Assembly: GCF_019075875.1 (NCBI RefSeq)
Contig: NZ_JAHOOZ010000002.1
Span: forward strand, 186,001 to 250,000
Origin: Novosphingobium sp. G106
GTDB taxonomy: Bacteria > Pseudomonadota > Alphaproteobacteria > Sphingomonadales > Sphingomonadaceae
Length of the DNA stretch: 64,000 bases
Reading direction: 5' to 3'
Shown here: positions 28,398 to 37,421 of the stretch, piece after piece
Layout of the letters: every line of letters begins with the position of its first letter
How positions within the stretch are numbered: position 1 is the stretch's first letter
Position numbers and translations under genes: made by a program
The notes under the pieces: model-generated
Told to the model about the DNA's origin: nothing
What the model saw: only the letters and a program-made list of their open reading frames with translations
Database searches by the model: none

Positions 28398-29711
28398 ATG
28401 ACCGCGCAGACTGCAGCTGAACGTGATGCCCGCGAGCTTCATACGGAAGGCCATAAGATCGCTCCAGGCGAGATTGCCATTGGTGTCGTCATCGGCCGAA
28501 CGTCGGAGTTCTTCGACTTCTTCGTCTATGCCATCGCCTCGGTGCTTGTCTTTCCGAAGCTGATCTTTCCCTTCGTCGATCCGCTGACAGGCACTCTGTA
28601 TTCCTTCGGCATCTTCGCGCTGGCATTCCTTGCTCGCCCGGTCGGCACGGCGGTGTTCACCGCGATAGAGCGCGCCTACGGAGTCGGTACCAAGCTGACG
28701 ATCGCGCTGTTCCTCCTAGGCGGGTCTACAGCCGCGATAGCCTTCCTGCCGGGCTACGAGACGCTAGGCGTCGGCGCGGTGCTGTTTCTCGCGCTCTTTC
28801 GCATGGGGCAGGGTTTGGCGCTAGGCGGCACCTGGGACGGCCTTGCTTCGCTGCTGGCGATCAACGCGCCCGCGGGCAAGCGCGGCTGGTATGCGATGCT
28901 CCCACAACTTGGGGCGCCATTGGGACTGATCGTCGCCAGCCTGTTGTTCGTGTTCCTGATCATCTCCCTGCCCGCTGAGGACTTCCTCGGCTGGGGCTGG
29001 CGTTATCCGTTCTTCGTGGCCTTCGCGATTAACGTCGTCGCCCTGTTTGCGCGGCTGCGCATCGTCGTCACCCCCGAATATACGGTCCTGTTCGAGCGTC
29101 GTTCGCTGGAGCCGGCCAGGTTGACCGAGACCCTGCAGCGCGAATGGCGCACGATCGCGCTTGGCGCATTCGCGCCGCTTGCCAGCTTCGCCATGTTCCA
29201 CATGGTCACGGTCTTCCCGCTCTCGTGGGTCTTCCTGTTCACCGAGGAAAGCCCGGTGCGCTTCCTCGTGATCGAAGCGATGGCGGCAGTGCTGGGACTG
29301 CTCGCGATCGTCGCTTCCGGCTACCTCGCGGACCGCTACGGACGGCGCCCAGTGCTCGGCGCGACCGCCGTGGCGATCGCGGTGTTCAGCGGCTTTGCGC
29401 CGCAGTTGCTCGATGCTGGCGAAATCGGCGAAGCGGTATTCATGTTCACGGGCTTCGCGCTACTCGGTCTGTCGTTCGGTCAGTCCTCGGGCGCACTGTC
29501 GTCGAGCTTCTCACCGCGCCACCGTTATACCGGCTCGGCCCTGACCTCCGACCTCGCCTGGCTGTTCGGCGCCGGCTTCGCTCCGCTGGCCGCGCTTCTT
29601 CTGTCGAGCAGTTTCGGCGTAATCGCCGCGGGCGCTTATCTGCTCTCCGGCGCCGTGTTCACTGTGATCGCTCTTGCTCTCAATCGGGAACTCGCCAGTG
29701 CCATCGAATAA
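28398..29711 (+). CDS. MFS transporter
   Basis: 437-residue major facilitator with 12 predicted helices, of the metabolite:H+ symporter (proline/betaine/shikimate-like) branch: GRTSEFFDFFVYAIASVLVF in helix 1, ARPVGTAVFTAIERAYGVGT, and DRYGRRPVLGATAV in the loop between helices 8 and 9. GGGAG lies 9 bases before the ATG at 28398; upstream in-frame sequence belongs to the cyoA promoter region. It is divergent from the cyo operon. MFS genes of this type beside cyo are common in sphingomonads, but the substrate is not known. Confidence 0.88.
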   Translation: MTAQTAAERDARELHTEGHKIAPGEIAIGVVIGRTSEFFDFFVYAIASVLVFPKLIFPFVDPLTGTLYSFGIFALAFLARPVGTAVFTAIERAYGVGTKLTIALFLLGGSTAAIAFLPGYETLGVGAVLFLALFRMGQGLALGGTWDGLASLLAINAPAGKRGWYAMLPQLGAPLGLIVASLLFVFLIISLPAEDFLGWGWRYPFFVAFAINVVALFARLRIVVTPEYTVLFERRSLEPARLTETLQREWRTIALGAFAPLASFAMFHMVTVFPLSWVFLFTEESPVRFLVIEAMAAVLGLLAIVASGYLADRYGRRPVLGATAVAIAVFSGFAPQLLDAGEIGEAVFMFTGFALLGLSFGQSSGALSSSFSPRHRYTGSALTSDLAWLFGAGFAPLAALLLSSSFGVIAAGAYLLSGAVFTVIALALNRELASAIE

Positions 29712-29756
29712 TGGGGCGTTGGACGAAACTACAATCGCCGCGAAGGCGCAGGCAGG

Positions 29757-30821
29757 ATGCTGAAGTCCGATAGGAGAGTGAACGCAATCACGCGCGCCGC
29801 GGATGCTATCGCCTTGTCTCGCGTCCTGAGCGCGATCGGATTTCTGCTACTCCTTATCGTCATCGTGAGCGGAATGACGCGGCTCTCTGGAGCCGGCCTC
29901 TCCATCACGGAATGGAAGCCTGTTACCGGCATCATCCCGCCGCTGTCCGACGCCCAATGGGAGCTTGAGTTCGAGGCCTATCGAGGCATTCCGCAATTCA
30001 AGCACGTGACCGGGCCGGCCGGCATGACGCTTGCTGACTACAAGGTCATCTATTTCTGCGAGTGGGCCCATCGGCTTCTCGCCCGGCTGATCGGGCTTGC
30101 GTTCTTGCTGTCGATCGGATGGCTTTGGATGCGTGGCCGCATTCCCGCTGGGTACCGGCCGCGACTGGCGGCGCTTGTGTTCCTCGTAGCCATACAGGGT
30201 ATCGTCGGATGGTGGATGGTGACATCCGGACTCACCCAGGATGTGAAGGTGAGTCACCTGCGATTGGCGATCCACCAGGCACTGGCGCTTGTCACGCTCG
30301 GCTGTGTCGTGTGGACAGCGCTCGACTTGAATGCCTCTGCTTGCGGCGCGCCCGCAGCGAGATTGGCCCCGTTCGCGTGGATCGTCCTTGCCGCCCTGTT
30401 TTTTCAGATGCTGCTCGGAGCGATGGTGGCGGGGCTTCAGGCAGGCTATGTTGCTGGGGCGGGGTGGGGCAACCTCGAAGCCTGGCCACAGATGCAGGGA
30501 AGCCTGGTTCCACGAGGAATCGACTGGTCACGAGGGCTTGCGTTTGCCGGGCTGAACGATCCCTACCTCATCCACTTCGTGCATCGCTGGTGGGCTTTGG
30601 CGCTTCTGCTCATGCTCGCCGTTACGGCCCGAATGCTCCGCGATCGAAATCAGCGTAGCGCAGCCTTCGCCATCGGCGGGTTGGCCGGGGCACAGGTGAT
30701 CCTCGGTGTCGCCACAATTTGGTCTGGGATGTCGATATGGCTTGCGGCCGGACACCAGTTCCTGGGAGCCGTTCTGCTTTGCACCACGACCTATGGTCTC
30801 CATATCATCGGCCGGCGATAG
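29757..30821 (+). CDS. ctaA: heme A synthase (COX15/CtaA type)
   Basis: 354-residue inner-membrane enzyme that hydroxylates the C8 methyl of heme O to produce heme A for aa3-type oxidases. Eight helices arranged as two four-helix bundles are visible, with VSGMTRLSGAGLSITEWKP, IYFCEWAHRLLARLIGLAFL, HLRLAIHQALALVTLG, HFVHRWWALALLLML and GHQFLGAVLLCTT supplying the conserved His residues. This is the alphaproteobacterial/mitochondrial type. It sits 45 bases after the MFS gene and may be co-transcribed. The orphan CtaD at 56-58 kb is a plausible client. Frame intact and length normal. Confidence 0.92.
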   Translation: MLKSDRRVNAITRAADAIALSRVLSAIGFLLLLIVIVSGMTRLSGAGLSITEWKPVTGIIPPLSDAQWELEFEAYRGIPQFKHVTGPAGMTLADYKVIYFCEWAHRLLARLIGLAFLLSIGWLWMRGRIPAGYRPRLAALVFLVAIQGIVGWWMVTSGLTQDVKVSHLRLAIHQALALVTLGCVVWTALDLNASACGAPAARLAPFAWIVLAALFFQMLLGAMVAGLQAGYVAGAGWGNLEAWPQMQGSLVPRGIDWSRGLAFAGLNDPYLIHFVHRWWALALLLMLAVTARMLRDRNQRSAAFAIGGLAGAQVILGVATIWSGMSIWLAAGHQFLGAVLLCTTTYGLHIIGRR

Positions 30822-30828
30822 GCCGGCC
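30810..30828. terminator. GC-rich hairpin at the end of ctaA
   Basis: GGCCGGC, a five-base loop, GCCGGCC: perfect seven-base arms spanning the ctaA stop codon, in the convergent gap with the glutamate-synthase-like gene. It lacks a following T-run on either strand, so it could slow RNA polymerase or stabilise the mRNA end without being a canonical intrinsic terminator. Confidence 0.3.
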
Positions 30829-30848
30829 CAAAGGGGACGCTTTTCGCG

Positions 30849-32447
30849 TTACTGTCCGATGCTGAAACTGTCGGGCCGTGCCAGACTCCATGCGGAGCTG
30901 TAAAAGTCCTGCTTTCGCGTTTTGCGGAGAAGGTGCCCTTCCTCAAGGAAGGTGTGGAGTTGGGAGAACATCCGTACCTCAGTCGGGCTGACCCGGCGGA
31001 CCAGGTGATGCGGTCCAATCATCGTGGGGTGCTCGAGACCCGCAGCTGCAAGCATATCAGACAAGGCGAGAAGCGTGTTCCGATGGAAGTTTGCGACGCG
31101 CTCCGCCTTTTCGGGCACCGCGAGCGCCCGCTGGCGCAAAGGATCCTGTGTCGCCACCCCGACCGGGCATCGGTTCGTGTGGCAGGTGAGAGACTGTAGG
31201 CAGCCGAGCGCGAACATGAAGCCGCGGCCCGCGTTGGTCCAGTCCGCCCCAAGCGCGAGCGTCGCCGCGATGTCGAACGCACTAACGATTTTTCCGGCCG
31301 CTCCGATGCGGATCTTGTTTCGAAGTCCTGCGCCAACAAGGGTGTTGTGCACAAAGAGGAGGCCCTCCCTCAGGGGCATTCCCAAGTGGTCGGAGAACTC
31401 CAGCGGTGATGCACCCGTGCCTCCTTCCGCGCCATCGACGACGATGAAATCGGGAACAATCGCGCTTTCACGCATTGCCTTGACCATACCCATGAATTCC
31501 CAGGGCTGGCCGACGCAAAGCTTGAATCCGACGGGTTTACCCCCGGAAAGACGGCGAAGGTCGGATATGAATTGCATCAGTTCGAGAGGTGTAGAGAACG
31601 CCCGATGCCGGGAAGGCGAGATGCAGTCCTCGCCCATCGGCACTCCCCGCGTTTGCGAGATTTCGAGCGTCACCTTTCGGGCGGGAAGGATACCGCCGTG
31701 GCCGGGTTTCGCCCCTTGGCTGAGCTTTATCTCGATCATCTTGACCTGAGAGTCTCGCGCCTGCTCTTCGAACCGGCTTGGATCGAAATTGCCGTCGGCA
31801 GTTCGACAGCCGAAATATCCGCTGCCAATTTCCCAAACGAGGTCACCGCCGAACTCGCGATGGTAGGGGCTGATGCTGCCTTCGCCGGTGTCGTGAGCAA
31901 AACCGCCGATTGCGGCGCCCTTATTCAGCGCGCGTATCGCGTTGGCGCTAAGCGATCCGAAGCTCATCGCGGAAATGTTGAAAATGCTGGCCGAGTAGGG
32001 GCGGGTGCACGCATCGCCCCCAATACGAATTCTGAACTTTGCCGGATCCGCTGGAGGCGCGGGCCGAACGGAGTGGGCGATAAATTCAAAGCCGTTTTGA
32101 TAGACGTCGAGGAGGGTTCCGAAGGCTCGATCGCTGTCTTCATCCTTGGCACGGGCGTAGACTAGTGACCGCTGGCTTCGCGAGAATGGAGTTTTGTCCT
32201 GATCTCCCTCGATCAAGTACTGGCGAATCTCAGGGCGGATTTCCTCGAAAAACCAACGCAAATGCCCAATGATCGGATAGTTCCGTCGAACGGAATGGAG
32301 CGGCTGCGCCAAGTCGTACAGGCCTACCCCGGTGAGACATACGGCGACAATGAAGAGCGGAATGGCCCAGACATTTGGCAAGTAGTACCCAGAGACAATC
32401 GCGGTGATGATTGCGATCGTCAGGGCTGTAAAACGTGTCAGGAACAA
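30849..32447 (-). CDS. FMN-binding glutamate synthase-family protein
   Basis: 532-residue protein made of two N-terminal membrane helices (residues about 8-45) and the FMN/Fe-S domain of glutamate synthase large subunits. The barrel is marked by ISAMSFGSLSANAIRALNKG, SQGAKPGHGGILPARKVT, DGAEGGTGASPLEFS and GAAGKIVSAFDIAATLALGA; CLQSLTCHTNRCPVGVATQD holds the cysteines that bind the 3Fe-4S cluster in GltB. The glutaminase domain is missing, so it is not a complete glutamate synthase; stand-alone proteins of this group have no settled function. It is convergent with ctaA. Confidence 0.88.
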   Translation of the reverse strand: MFLTRFTALTIAIITAIVSGYYLPNVWAIPLFIVAVCLTGVGLYDLAQPLHSVRRNYPIIGHLRWFFEEIRPEIRQYLIEGDQDKTPFSRSQRSLVYARAKDEDSDRAFGTLLDVYQNGFEFIAHSVRPAPPADPAKFRIRIGGDACTRPYSASIFNISAMSFGSLSANAIRALNKGAAIGGFAHDTGEGSISPYHREFGGDLVWEIGSGYFGCRTADGNFDPSRFEEQARDSQVKMIEIKLSQGAKPGHGGILPARKVTLEISQTRGVPMGEDCISPSRHRAFSTPLELMQFISDLRRLSGGKPVGFKLCVGQPWEFMGMVKAMRESAIVPDFIVVDGAEGGTGASPLEFSDHLGMPLREGLLFVHNTLVGAGLRNKIRIGAAGKIVSAFDIAATLALGADWTNAGRGFMFALGCLQSLTCHTNRCPVGVATQDPLRQRALAVPEKAERVANFHRNTLLALSDMLAAAGLEHPTMIGPHHLVRRVSPTEVRMFSQLHTFLEEGHLLRKTRKQDFYSSAWSLARPDSFSIGQ

Positions 32448-32871
32448 AGGGCTACTCCAAGTTTCTATGGTAACGCCACGACGCCGCAGGGTCGCGAAGC
32501 GTTTGCCCTGGAGTGGCGTATCGGGCTCCAGATCAGTCCGAGAGCCCGATGTTCATTGTAGCCGCCGGGGGGGATCGAGCCCACTAACGGTCTTTGGTTG
32601 CTAGGCTCGCCGGGATGGCATCCACTGCGCGCAGCCTCTTTCACCCCAGCGGCGATCTCAAGCCAACCGCCTCTGGGGGGGGCACGCGCGGTGTACTGCT
32701 ACCAGGGTGCGCCGCCGAGATGAAATGCCTAGACATGGGATGCCGAGTATTCGGGCGTTCAGCGGCGATGTCAAACCGCCCGCGCCAGAATGAACTGTTA
32801 TAGGCACGATCTCGCTCGGCCGCATCTCCTCGCTTCAAACGATCAACCCTTGCGCGCCCACCCCATGTCGG
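32448..32871. other. intergenic region, no supported gene
   Basis: About 420 bases separating the FMN protein from the Na+/H+ antiporter. Short frames on both strands have no ribosome-binding site and unlikely composition. Two G runs (about 32567-32573 and 32676-32683) stand out. The region should contain the promoter for the FMN protein and the end of the antiporter transcript. Confidence 0.4.
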
Positions 32872-34500
32872 TCAGTTGGCGAGCCTTGCCTCGACCAGGT
32901 CAAGCTCACGAACGAGCTTTCGAGCCGCTTCGCTACCTAATTCCCGCTGGCGAACCCGCCGGAATATCTCTTCGCGCTCAGCCCCCAGGGCAGCGAGAAG
33001 CAATTCGCGCTCAATGTTTTCATCACGCTTTCGAACGTCCTTGTCCTCCGGCGCGGTGGACTGGTGATTAATCCGATCACGATAAAGATCCATCAGGCGC
33101 GATGCGACATTGACGTAGGCATCGGCATCTTTTCTGCCGCCGGCGAGCCGATGCTGAGTGCGCTCGATCGCTCCGATAGCAGCTTCGGCCGCTGCAACAC
33201 GAGCTGCCTCTATTTTAGCGTCGGCGAAAGGCTCCGGAGGCATCTCCAGGCCGCGCATCATCAATGGCAAGCCGACCGACGCCGTGATCAGAGAGATGAT
33301 GATCACGCCCATCGCCAGGAATATCGCCAGATCCCGCGCAGGAAATGGCGTGCCGTCACCCATCGTCAACGGAAGAGTTAGAACGCCGGCCAGAGTGATT
33401 GCACCGCGGACCCCCGCGAACGACATGGCCCCGATGATGCGCCCGTTCGGTCGGACACGGTCCTCAGGCCGGCGGAACAGAGTCAATCTGAATGATAGCC
33501 AGACCCAGACGAACCGCAGGACAGCCAGACCGAGGTTTATTCCGACGACGTAGACAGCAAGCCACCACGGCTCGCGATGTCCTGTCAGTCGGACGGTTTC
33601 GGCGGCTCCGGCAAGGATCGTCGGCAGTTGCTCACCCAGCAAGACGAATATGATCCCATTGGCCGTGAACTGGATTATGTCCCATACCGTCGTTCGACGA
33701 ATGCGCGTGACTGCCAGGGCGTTACCTCGCGTCTCGACGAGGCCCATGGTCAACCCCGCGGCGACGGCTGCGAGAATTCCTGAACAATGGAGGTGCTCTG
33801 CGATCAAATAGGCACCGAATGGGATGAGCAGGCTGATGAGGATCTGCGAGCCGCTCTCCTCGCCGACGCGGCGCGTAACGATCGCTTTGGCCCACCCGAC
33901 GATCCAGGTCAGACAGACGCCGACGATAATGCCTGCGAACGCTACCCACAAAAAATTGAGCGCAGCGCTCCCAAACGAAAATGCGCCCGTCAGCGCAGCG
34001 GCGATCGCAAAGCGCATGCACACGAGCCCTGATGCGTCGTTGAGCAGCGATTCCCCTTCAAGGATGTGCATCATCCTCTTGGGTATCGGAGTGCGCTGGG
34101 CAATTGCTGAAACTGCGATCGGATCTGTCGGGGAGATGACAGCAGCAAGTGCAAACGCGACTGCTAGCGGCATGGATGGGATCATCCAGTGGATGAAAAA
34201 CCCCATGCCGAGCACTGTAAACACGACGAGGCCAAGGGCCAGTTCCAGTATCGTCGTGCGATCCTTGAACAGGTCCTCACGCGGGATACGCCATCCGTCG
34301 AGAAAGAGCAGCGGTGGCAGGAGGAGCAAGAAGAAAATTTCAGGGTCTAGCTCCACCCGCCAGTCCGCGACCAATCCGACCCCTGCACCAAGCGCAATCT
34401 GAACCAGGGGACGGGGTATCGGGACCGGAAGGAGTCGCGCCAGGATCCCGCTCGCCACGACCATGAACAGTAATGTCAGGACAAGCGTAACGGTTTCCAA
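32872..34500 (-). CDS. Na+/H+ antiporter, CPA1 family
   Basis: 542-residue monovalent cation/proton antiporter in the inner membrane. Twelve or so helices fill residues 1-410: PLVQIALGAGVGLVADW, LLLLPPLLFLDGWRIPREDL, AVISPTDPIAVSAIAQRT and the essential GESLLNDASGLVCMRFA with the Asn-Asp pair of CPA1 exchangers. SFAGVRGAITLAGVLTLPL marks a late helix. A soluble helical tail of about 120 residues (many Arg and Glu) follows. Role: pH and sodium homeostasis. It stands after the antioxidant operon on the same strand, separated by 94 bases. Confidence 0.92.
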   Translation of the reverse strand: METVTLVLTLLFMVVASGILARLLPVPIPRPLVQIALGAGVGLVADWRVELDPEIFFLLLLPPLLFLDGWRIPREDLFKDRTTILELALGLVVFTVLGMGFFIHWMIPSMPLAVAFALAAVISPTDPIAVSAIAQRTPIPKRMMHILEGESLLNDASGLVCMRFAIAAALTGAFSFGSAALNFLWVAFAGIIVGVCLTWIVGWAKAIVTRRVGEESGSQILISLLIPFGAYLIAEHLHCSGILAAVAAGLTMGLVETRGNALAVTRIRRTTVWDIIQFTANGIIFVLLGEQLPTILAGAAETVRLTGHREPWWLAVYVVGINLGLAVLRFVWVWLSFRLTLFRRPEDRVRPNGRIIGAMSFAGVRGAITLAGVLTLPLTMGDGTPFPARDLAIFLAMGVIIISLITASVGLPLMMRGLEMPPEPFADAKIEAARVAAAEAAIGAIERTQHRLAGGRKDADAYVNVASRLMDLYRDRINHQSTAPEDKDVRKRDENIERELLLAALGAEREEIFRRVRQRELGSEAARKLVRELDLVEARLAN

Positions 34501-34569
34501 CGTGTACCTCGGCAGCTAGTCTGAATGGGCCTCCTTCTCCACTTAGCTGCTGAGGCCGTTCGCGCCACC

Positions 34570-34585
34570 CTCGCGCGGCCGCGAG
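34570..34585. terminator. GC hairpin after the antioxidant operon
   Basis: CTCGCG, four bases, CGCGAG: perfect six-base arms 10 bases downstream of the last stop of the minus-strand antioxidant operon. No T-tract follows, so intrinsic termination is doubtful; it marks the operon end. Confidence 0.3.
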
Positions 34586-34594
34586 GCGCGCGCC

Positions 34595-34843
34595 TCAGAC
34601 CAGTGCGCCAGCGTCGTCTCTGATCTCCGCAAGAGATTCTGCGCGACCGACCGGTTCTTCCACGAGGATCACGAATTTCGCGCCCTTGTAGTAGATGTCC
34701 GGCCGGTGCCAGGCTTTTGTCACGATGGCAAAAGCTCCCTCGATTTCGATCTCTTCTCCCGCTTTTGGCGAACAGGCGAAATGGAAGGCGCCGCGATAGA
34801 CCGCAGACCCGCTGTCCCGTCCGGCCAATACGTCAATGAGCAT
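34595..34843 (-). CDS. hypothetical protein (82 aa)
   Basis: Small soluble protein with mainly beta composition: AVYRGAFHFACSPKAGEEIE, then AIVTKAWHRPDIYYKGAKFV and ILVEEPVGRAES. The pattern of an amphipathic strand-rich domain with conserved-looking aromatic and Gly positions suggests a compact fold, but no family is recognised. It begins 13 bases after the superoxide dismutase stop and is probably the last gene of the antioxidant operon. The ATG at 34843 follows GAGAGGAGAAGC, a good ribosome-binding site. Confidence 0.65.
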   Translation of the reverse strand: MLIDVLAGRDSGSAVYRGAFHFACSPKAGEEIEIEGAFAIVTKAWHRPDIYYKGAKFVILVEEPVGRAESLAEIRDDAGALV

Positions 34844-34855
34844 GTGCTTCTCCTC

Positions 34856-35557
34856 TCATCCTTCATGGGCTTTTTTCGGCGCGGGATAGTGCCACGATTG
34901 GCCCCGGCCGAGCGCCGCGTCATATTGCGCTTCGGCGAAATGCCAGTTCGCAAGCAGGTTCGACCAGGACGTCAGCCAACCGGCGCGATCCTGGCGGTAG
35001 TCGATGTAGTAGGCGTGCTCCCACACATCACATGCCAGGAGCGGCGTTACGCCTTCGTCAAGGATCGGCGTTCCCGCGTCGTGCGTCGAAATCACTTCGA
35101 GCTTGTCCCGCTTCGCGATGAGCCAAACCCAGCCTGATCCGAAATGGCCCGCTCCCTCGGCGCAGAAGCGTTGCCGGAAACCTTCGAGGCTCCCGAATTC
35201 CGACGCGACAACCGCAGCGAGCGCACCGGAAGGCTTGGACACCTTCGGAGCCATGCTCTCCCAGAAGAAGCTGTGGTTCCAAGCCTGGGCGGCGTTGTTG
35301 AAGACGCCTTGGGCCCCGCAGCCGCGCGCGATCCGGACAATATCCTCGAGCGAATGCGCCGAGAAATTCTGCTCGGTCAGCAGCCGATTGAGCGTTTCAA
35401 CATAGCGCGCGTGATGTTTGCCATGGTGTATCTTCAGCGTTTCCGCCGAAAGGATCGGCTCCAGGTCTTTTTCCCCGTAGGGAAGGGGCGGTAGTTCAAA
35501 GACGAGCCTCTCATCATCGAGATGAGCTACTCCATTACCACGACTTTGATCAGCCAT
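34856..35557 (-). CDS. superoxide dismutase (Fe type)
   Basis: 233-residue Fe/Mn-family superoxide dismutase converting superoxide to O2 and H2O2. Metal ligands by alignment to E. coli SodB: His44 (KIHHGKHHARYV), His95 (AWNHSFFW), Asp177 and His181 (ACDVWEHAYYIDY). Gln91 in NNAAQAWNH and the THDAGTPI segment favour the iron-type active site over the manganese type. An N-terminal extension of about 18 residues precedes the usual start; it does not look like a signal peptide. The gene overlaps the 2OG oxygenase end by 8 bases, placing it inside the peroxiredoxin operon. Confidence 0.93.
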   Translation of the reverse strand: MADQSRGNGVAHLDDERLVFELPPLPYGEKDLEPILSAETLKIHHGKHHARYVETLNRLLTEQNFSAHSLEDIVRIARGCGAQGVFNNAAQAWNHSFFWESMAPKVSKPSGALAAVVASEFGSLEGFRQRFCAEGAGHFGSGWVWLIAKRDKLEVISTHDAGTPILDEGVTPLLACDVWEHAYYIDYRQDRAGWLTSWSNLLANWHFAEAQYDAALGRGQSWHYPAPKKAHEG

Positions 35558-36359
35558 TGCTGGTCTCCTTTAGCGGGAAAGATTTCGTGTTCCGCTCCGG
35601 GCGGAATGTGATCACCAGAGCATCCCGCCGGGCCGGTACGCCCATGTTGCAGGCGATTACCGGGGTGACGGTATGGCGCAGCCGGATGTCGTCGAGGACG
35701 ATCGCCTGAAGTGGACTCGCCAGTTCAAACTGGGCGACGAGCCGGCCGTCCTCGACAAGCATCGTCACGCCGCCGCGGACGTTGCGTCGATCAATCAGGA
35801 TCATGAGGACCGCGGTGACGCCGTCTTGGTGTAGTCCTTCGGGTGATGGCTTTCCGATCTGATCGGACGCATCGATCCGGAACCGGTGCAATTCGGCATG
35901 CCACGCGCAACCCGCCCAACCGATGAGCGCATTGGCAAGCTCTTCGCCGATCCGCAGTAATGTGCTCGTCACGACATGTTCGCCAATCATGCGCTCGACT
36001 GGCGAAAACCACCGCGAGATTCCTCCATTGAGGCGATTGTGTGCGCGCTTCTGGAAATGCGGGCGATGTTGCTTTCGCGTGATGGCGCCGTCCGCGACCG
36101 CAAAGGCCGCAAACCGCCGACGACGATAGCGTCCGCCATCGCCCATCCAGCGATCGTCAACGAGGCGATCCCAGCTTTCCGCAAAACTGGCCAAAGTGTG
36201 ACGGTCTATCGCTCCGAAGGGCGCCCCCCAATCGGCGGGCGCGATACTGGTATAGCGCTCCCTCAGCAGGGAATCCGCAAAACGGCCAGGGTGATACCGA
36301 CTGAGACCGCCAGGCGGGTACGGATGGCTCACCTGCTGCGGAGAAAGGTCACTGTGCAT
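35550..36359 (-). CDS. 2OG-Fe(II) dioxygenase family protein
   Basis: 269-residue protein of the 2OG-Fe dioxygenase family that includes free amino-acid hydroxylases. The iron facial triad is readable: SPEGLHQDGVTAVLMILIDR supplies His-x-Asp, and DDIRLRHTVTPVIACN the distal His. RRNVRGGVTMLVED and RDALVITFRP complete the core. The substrate is unknown. The ATG at 36359 is chosen because it lies inside the overlap with the preceding 132-aa gene; upstream in-frame sequence is that gene's shadow. It overlaps sod by 8 bases. Its role in an antioxidant operon could be protective metabolite synthesis, which is inference. Confidence 0.82.
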   Translation of the reverse strand: MHSDLSPQQVSHPYPPGGLSRYHPGRFADSLLRERYTSIAPADWGAPFGAIDRHTLASFAESWDRLVDDRWMGDGGRYRRRRFAAFAVADGAITRKQHRPHFQKRAHNRLNGGISRWFSPVERMIGEHVVTSTLLRIGEELANALIGWAGCAWHAELHRFRIDASDQIGKPSPEGLHQDGVTAVLMILIDRRNVRGGVTMLVEDGRLVAQFELASPLQAIVLDDIRLRHTVTPVIACNMGVPARRDALVITFRPERNTKSFPLKETSNG

Positions 36360-36747
36360 AGGACAACTCGGCCCGGCGGGCATCGAGCGCAGCAATGCAC
36401 AGGGCAATTGCTTCCACCGAATGGACGCCAATCCATTCACCCAGTTCACCAAGGACAACGACCGCCTGTGGACCGGTCTCGATCCAGTACCCTGGAGGCA
36501 CCAGCGTTGCCGCCGCGGGACAAGCTGCAGTGTAGAGGAGGGCGCGGACGTGACCGCCGTCGTGCTGCTCCCAGACCCCAGGGGCGACGGAGGTTAGGCC
36601 TCGCAGCGCCGGAAACACGGCGAGCGCGATCCGGGCGTCAATTTCGCGGCTCGGCGCGAGGGCAGCCTTGCATGCGGCAATGGCGCCGACGAGGCTGTCG
36701 TCCTGACCTATCGCTCTAACGCGCTGCAAGGCCCGCCCCAGATTCAT
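36349..36747 (-). CDS. hypothetical protein (132 aa)
   Basis: Soluble protein with no recognised family name. Visible features: a helical N-terminus (SLVGAIAACKAALAPSREID), the segment RIALAVFPALRGL, a strand-rich middle GVWEQHDGGHVRALLYTAAC and AATLVPPGYWIETG, and a helical C-terminus. The alternation suggests a compact alpha/beta domain. It overlaps the carbonic anhydrase stop (ATGA at 36744-36747) and the oxygenase start by 11 bases, so it is translated as part of the antioxidant operon. Conserved overlap on both sides is strong evidence that it is a real gene. Confidence 0.72.
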   Translation of the reverse strand: MNLGRALQRVRAIGQDDSLVGAIAACKAALAPSREIDARIALAVFPALRGLTSVAPGVWEQHDGGHVRALLYTAACPAAATLVPPGYWIETGPQAVVVLGELGEWIGVHSVEAIALCIAALDARRAELSYAQ

Positions 36748-37421
36748 ACCGGCGGCTCGACCAGACGGCCGGCGATTGCACCGCTCGAGCAGCTATTTAC
36801 GGGAGCACACACGGATCGCAGGAGACCGTCTCCGATGGCGTAAACCCAACCGTGGAGCGTCAGAGAAGCTTGCCGTTCCCACGCCGCCAAGACGAGCGGA
36901 TTTGTACTAAGTGCGCCCACCTGGGCCCGAATATTATGCTCGCACAAACGATTGGCGCCGGTATCATGCTCGCCGCGGGTCGCCCGATGAAGCGCGCGCA
37001 CGGGCGCGAGCCAGTCACCGATCGCGTCGTCCGTCCCCTGCGTCATTGCAGCTTGAATCCCGCCGCACCCGTAGTGGCCGACAACGATGATGTGCTCGAC
37101 TTTCAGGACATCGACTGCGAACTGCAGTGCGGCCGCAAAGTTCGGATCGGTCGGCATGGTGAGATTGGCGACATTTCGATGAACGAACATCTCGCCGGGA
37201 TCGAGATCGACTATTTCGGTTGCGGGCACCCGGCTGTCCGAACAGCCAATCCAGAAATAGCGTGGCTGCTGCTGACCCACGAGGCGTTTGAAAAAGCTGG
37301 GATCGACCAGGGTTTTAGCTTCAGCCCACGCACGGTTGCGCGCGAATAGGGCGGACAGCCCGCCGTCACCGATCTCGGCGACAGCGGGCGCCCCTTCATC
37401 AATTTCCCAAGCCTTCGTCAC
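36744..37421 (-). CDS. beta-class carbonic anhydrase
   Basis: 225-residue zinc enzyme interconverting CO2 and bicarbonate in the cytosol. Zinc ligands are in FWIGCSDSRVPATEIVDL (Cys with the Asp-Arg dyad) and VVGHYGCGGIQAAM (His and Cys). HRNVANLTMPTDPN and LTLHGWVYAIGDG are further family blocks. The start is a GTG at 37421, overlapping the peroxiredoxin stop. The C-terminal 15 residues (SCSSGAIAGRLVEPPV) look extended. Its place directly after peroxiredoxin is unusual and suggests coupling of bicarbonate supply to peroxide defence. Confidence 0.93.
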   Translation of the reverse strand: MTKAWEIDEGAPAVAEIGDGGLSALFARNRAWAEAKTLVDPSFFKRLVGQQQPRYFWIGCSDSRVPATEIVDLDPGEMFVHRNVANLTMPTDPNFAAALQFAVDVLKVEHIIVVGHYGCGGIQAAMTQGTDDAIGDWLAPVRALHRATRGEHDTGANRLCEHNIRAQVGALSTNPLVLAAWERQASLTLHGWVYAIGDGLLRSVCAPVNSCSSGAIAGRLVEPPV

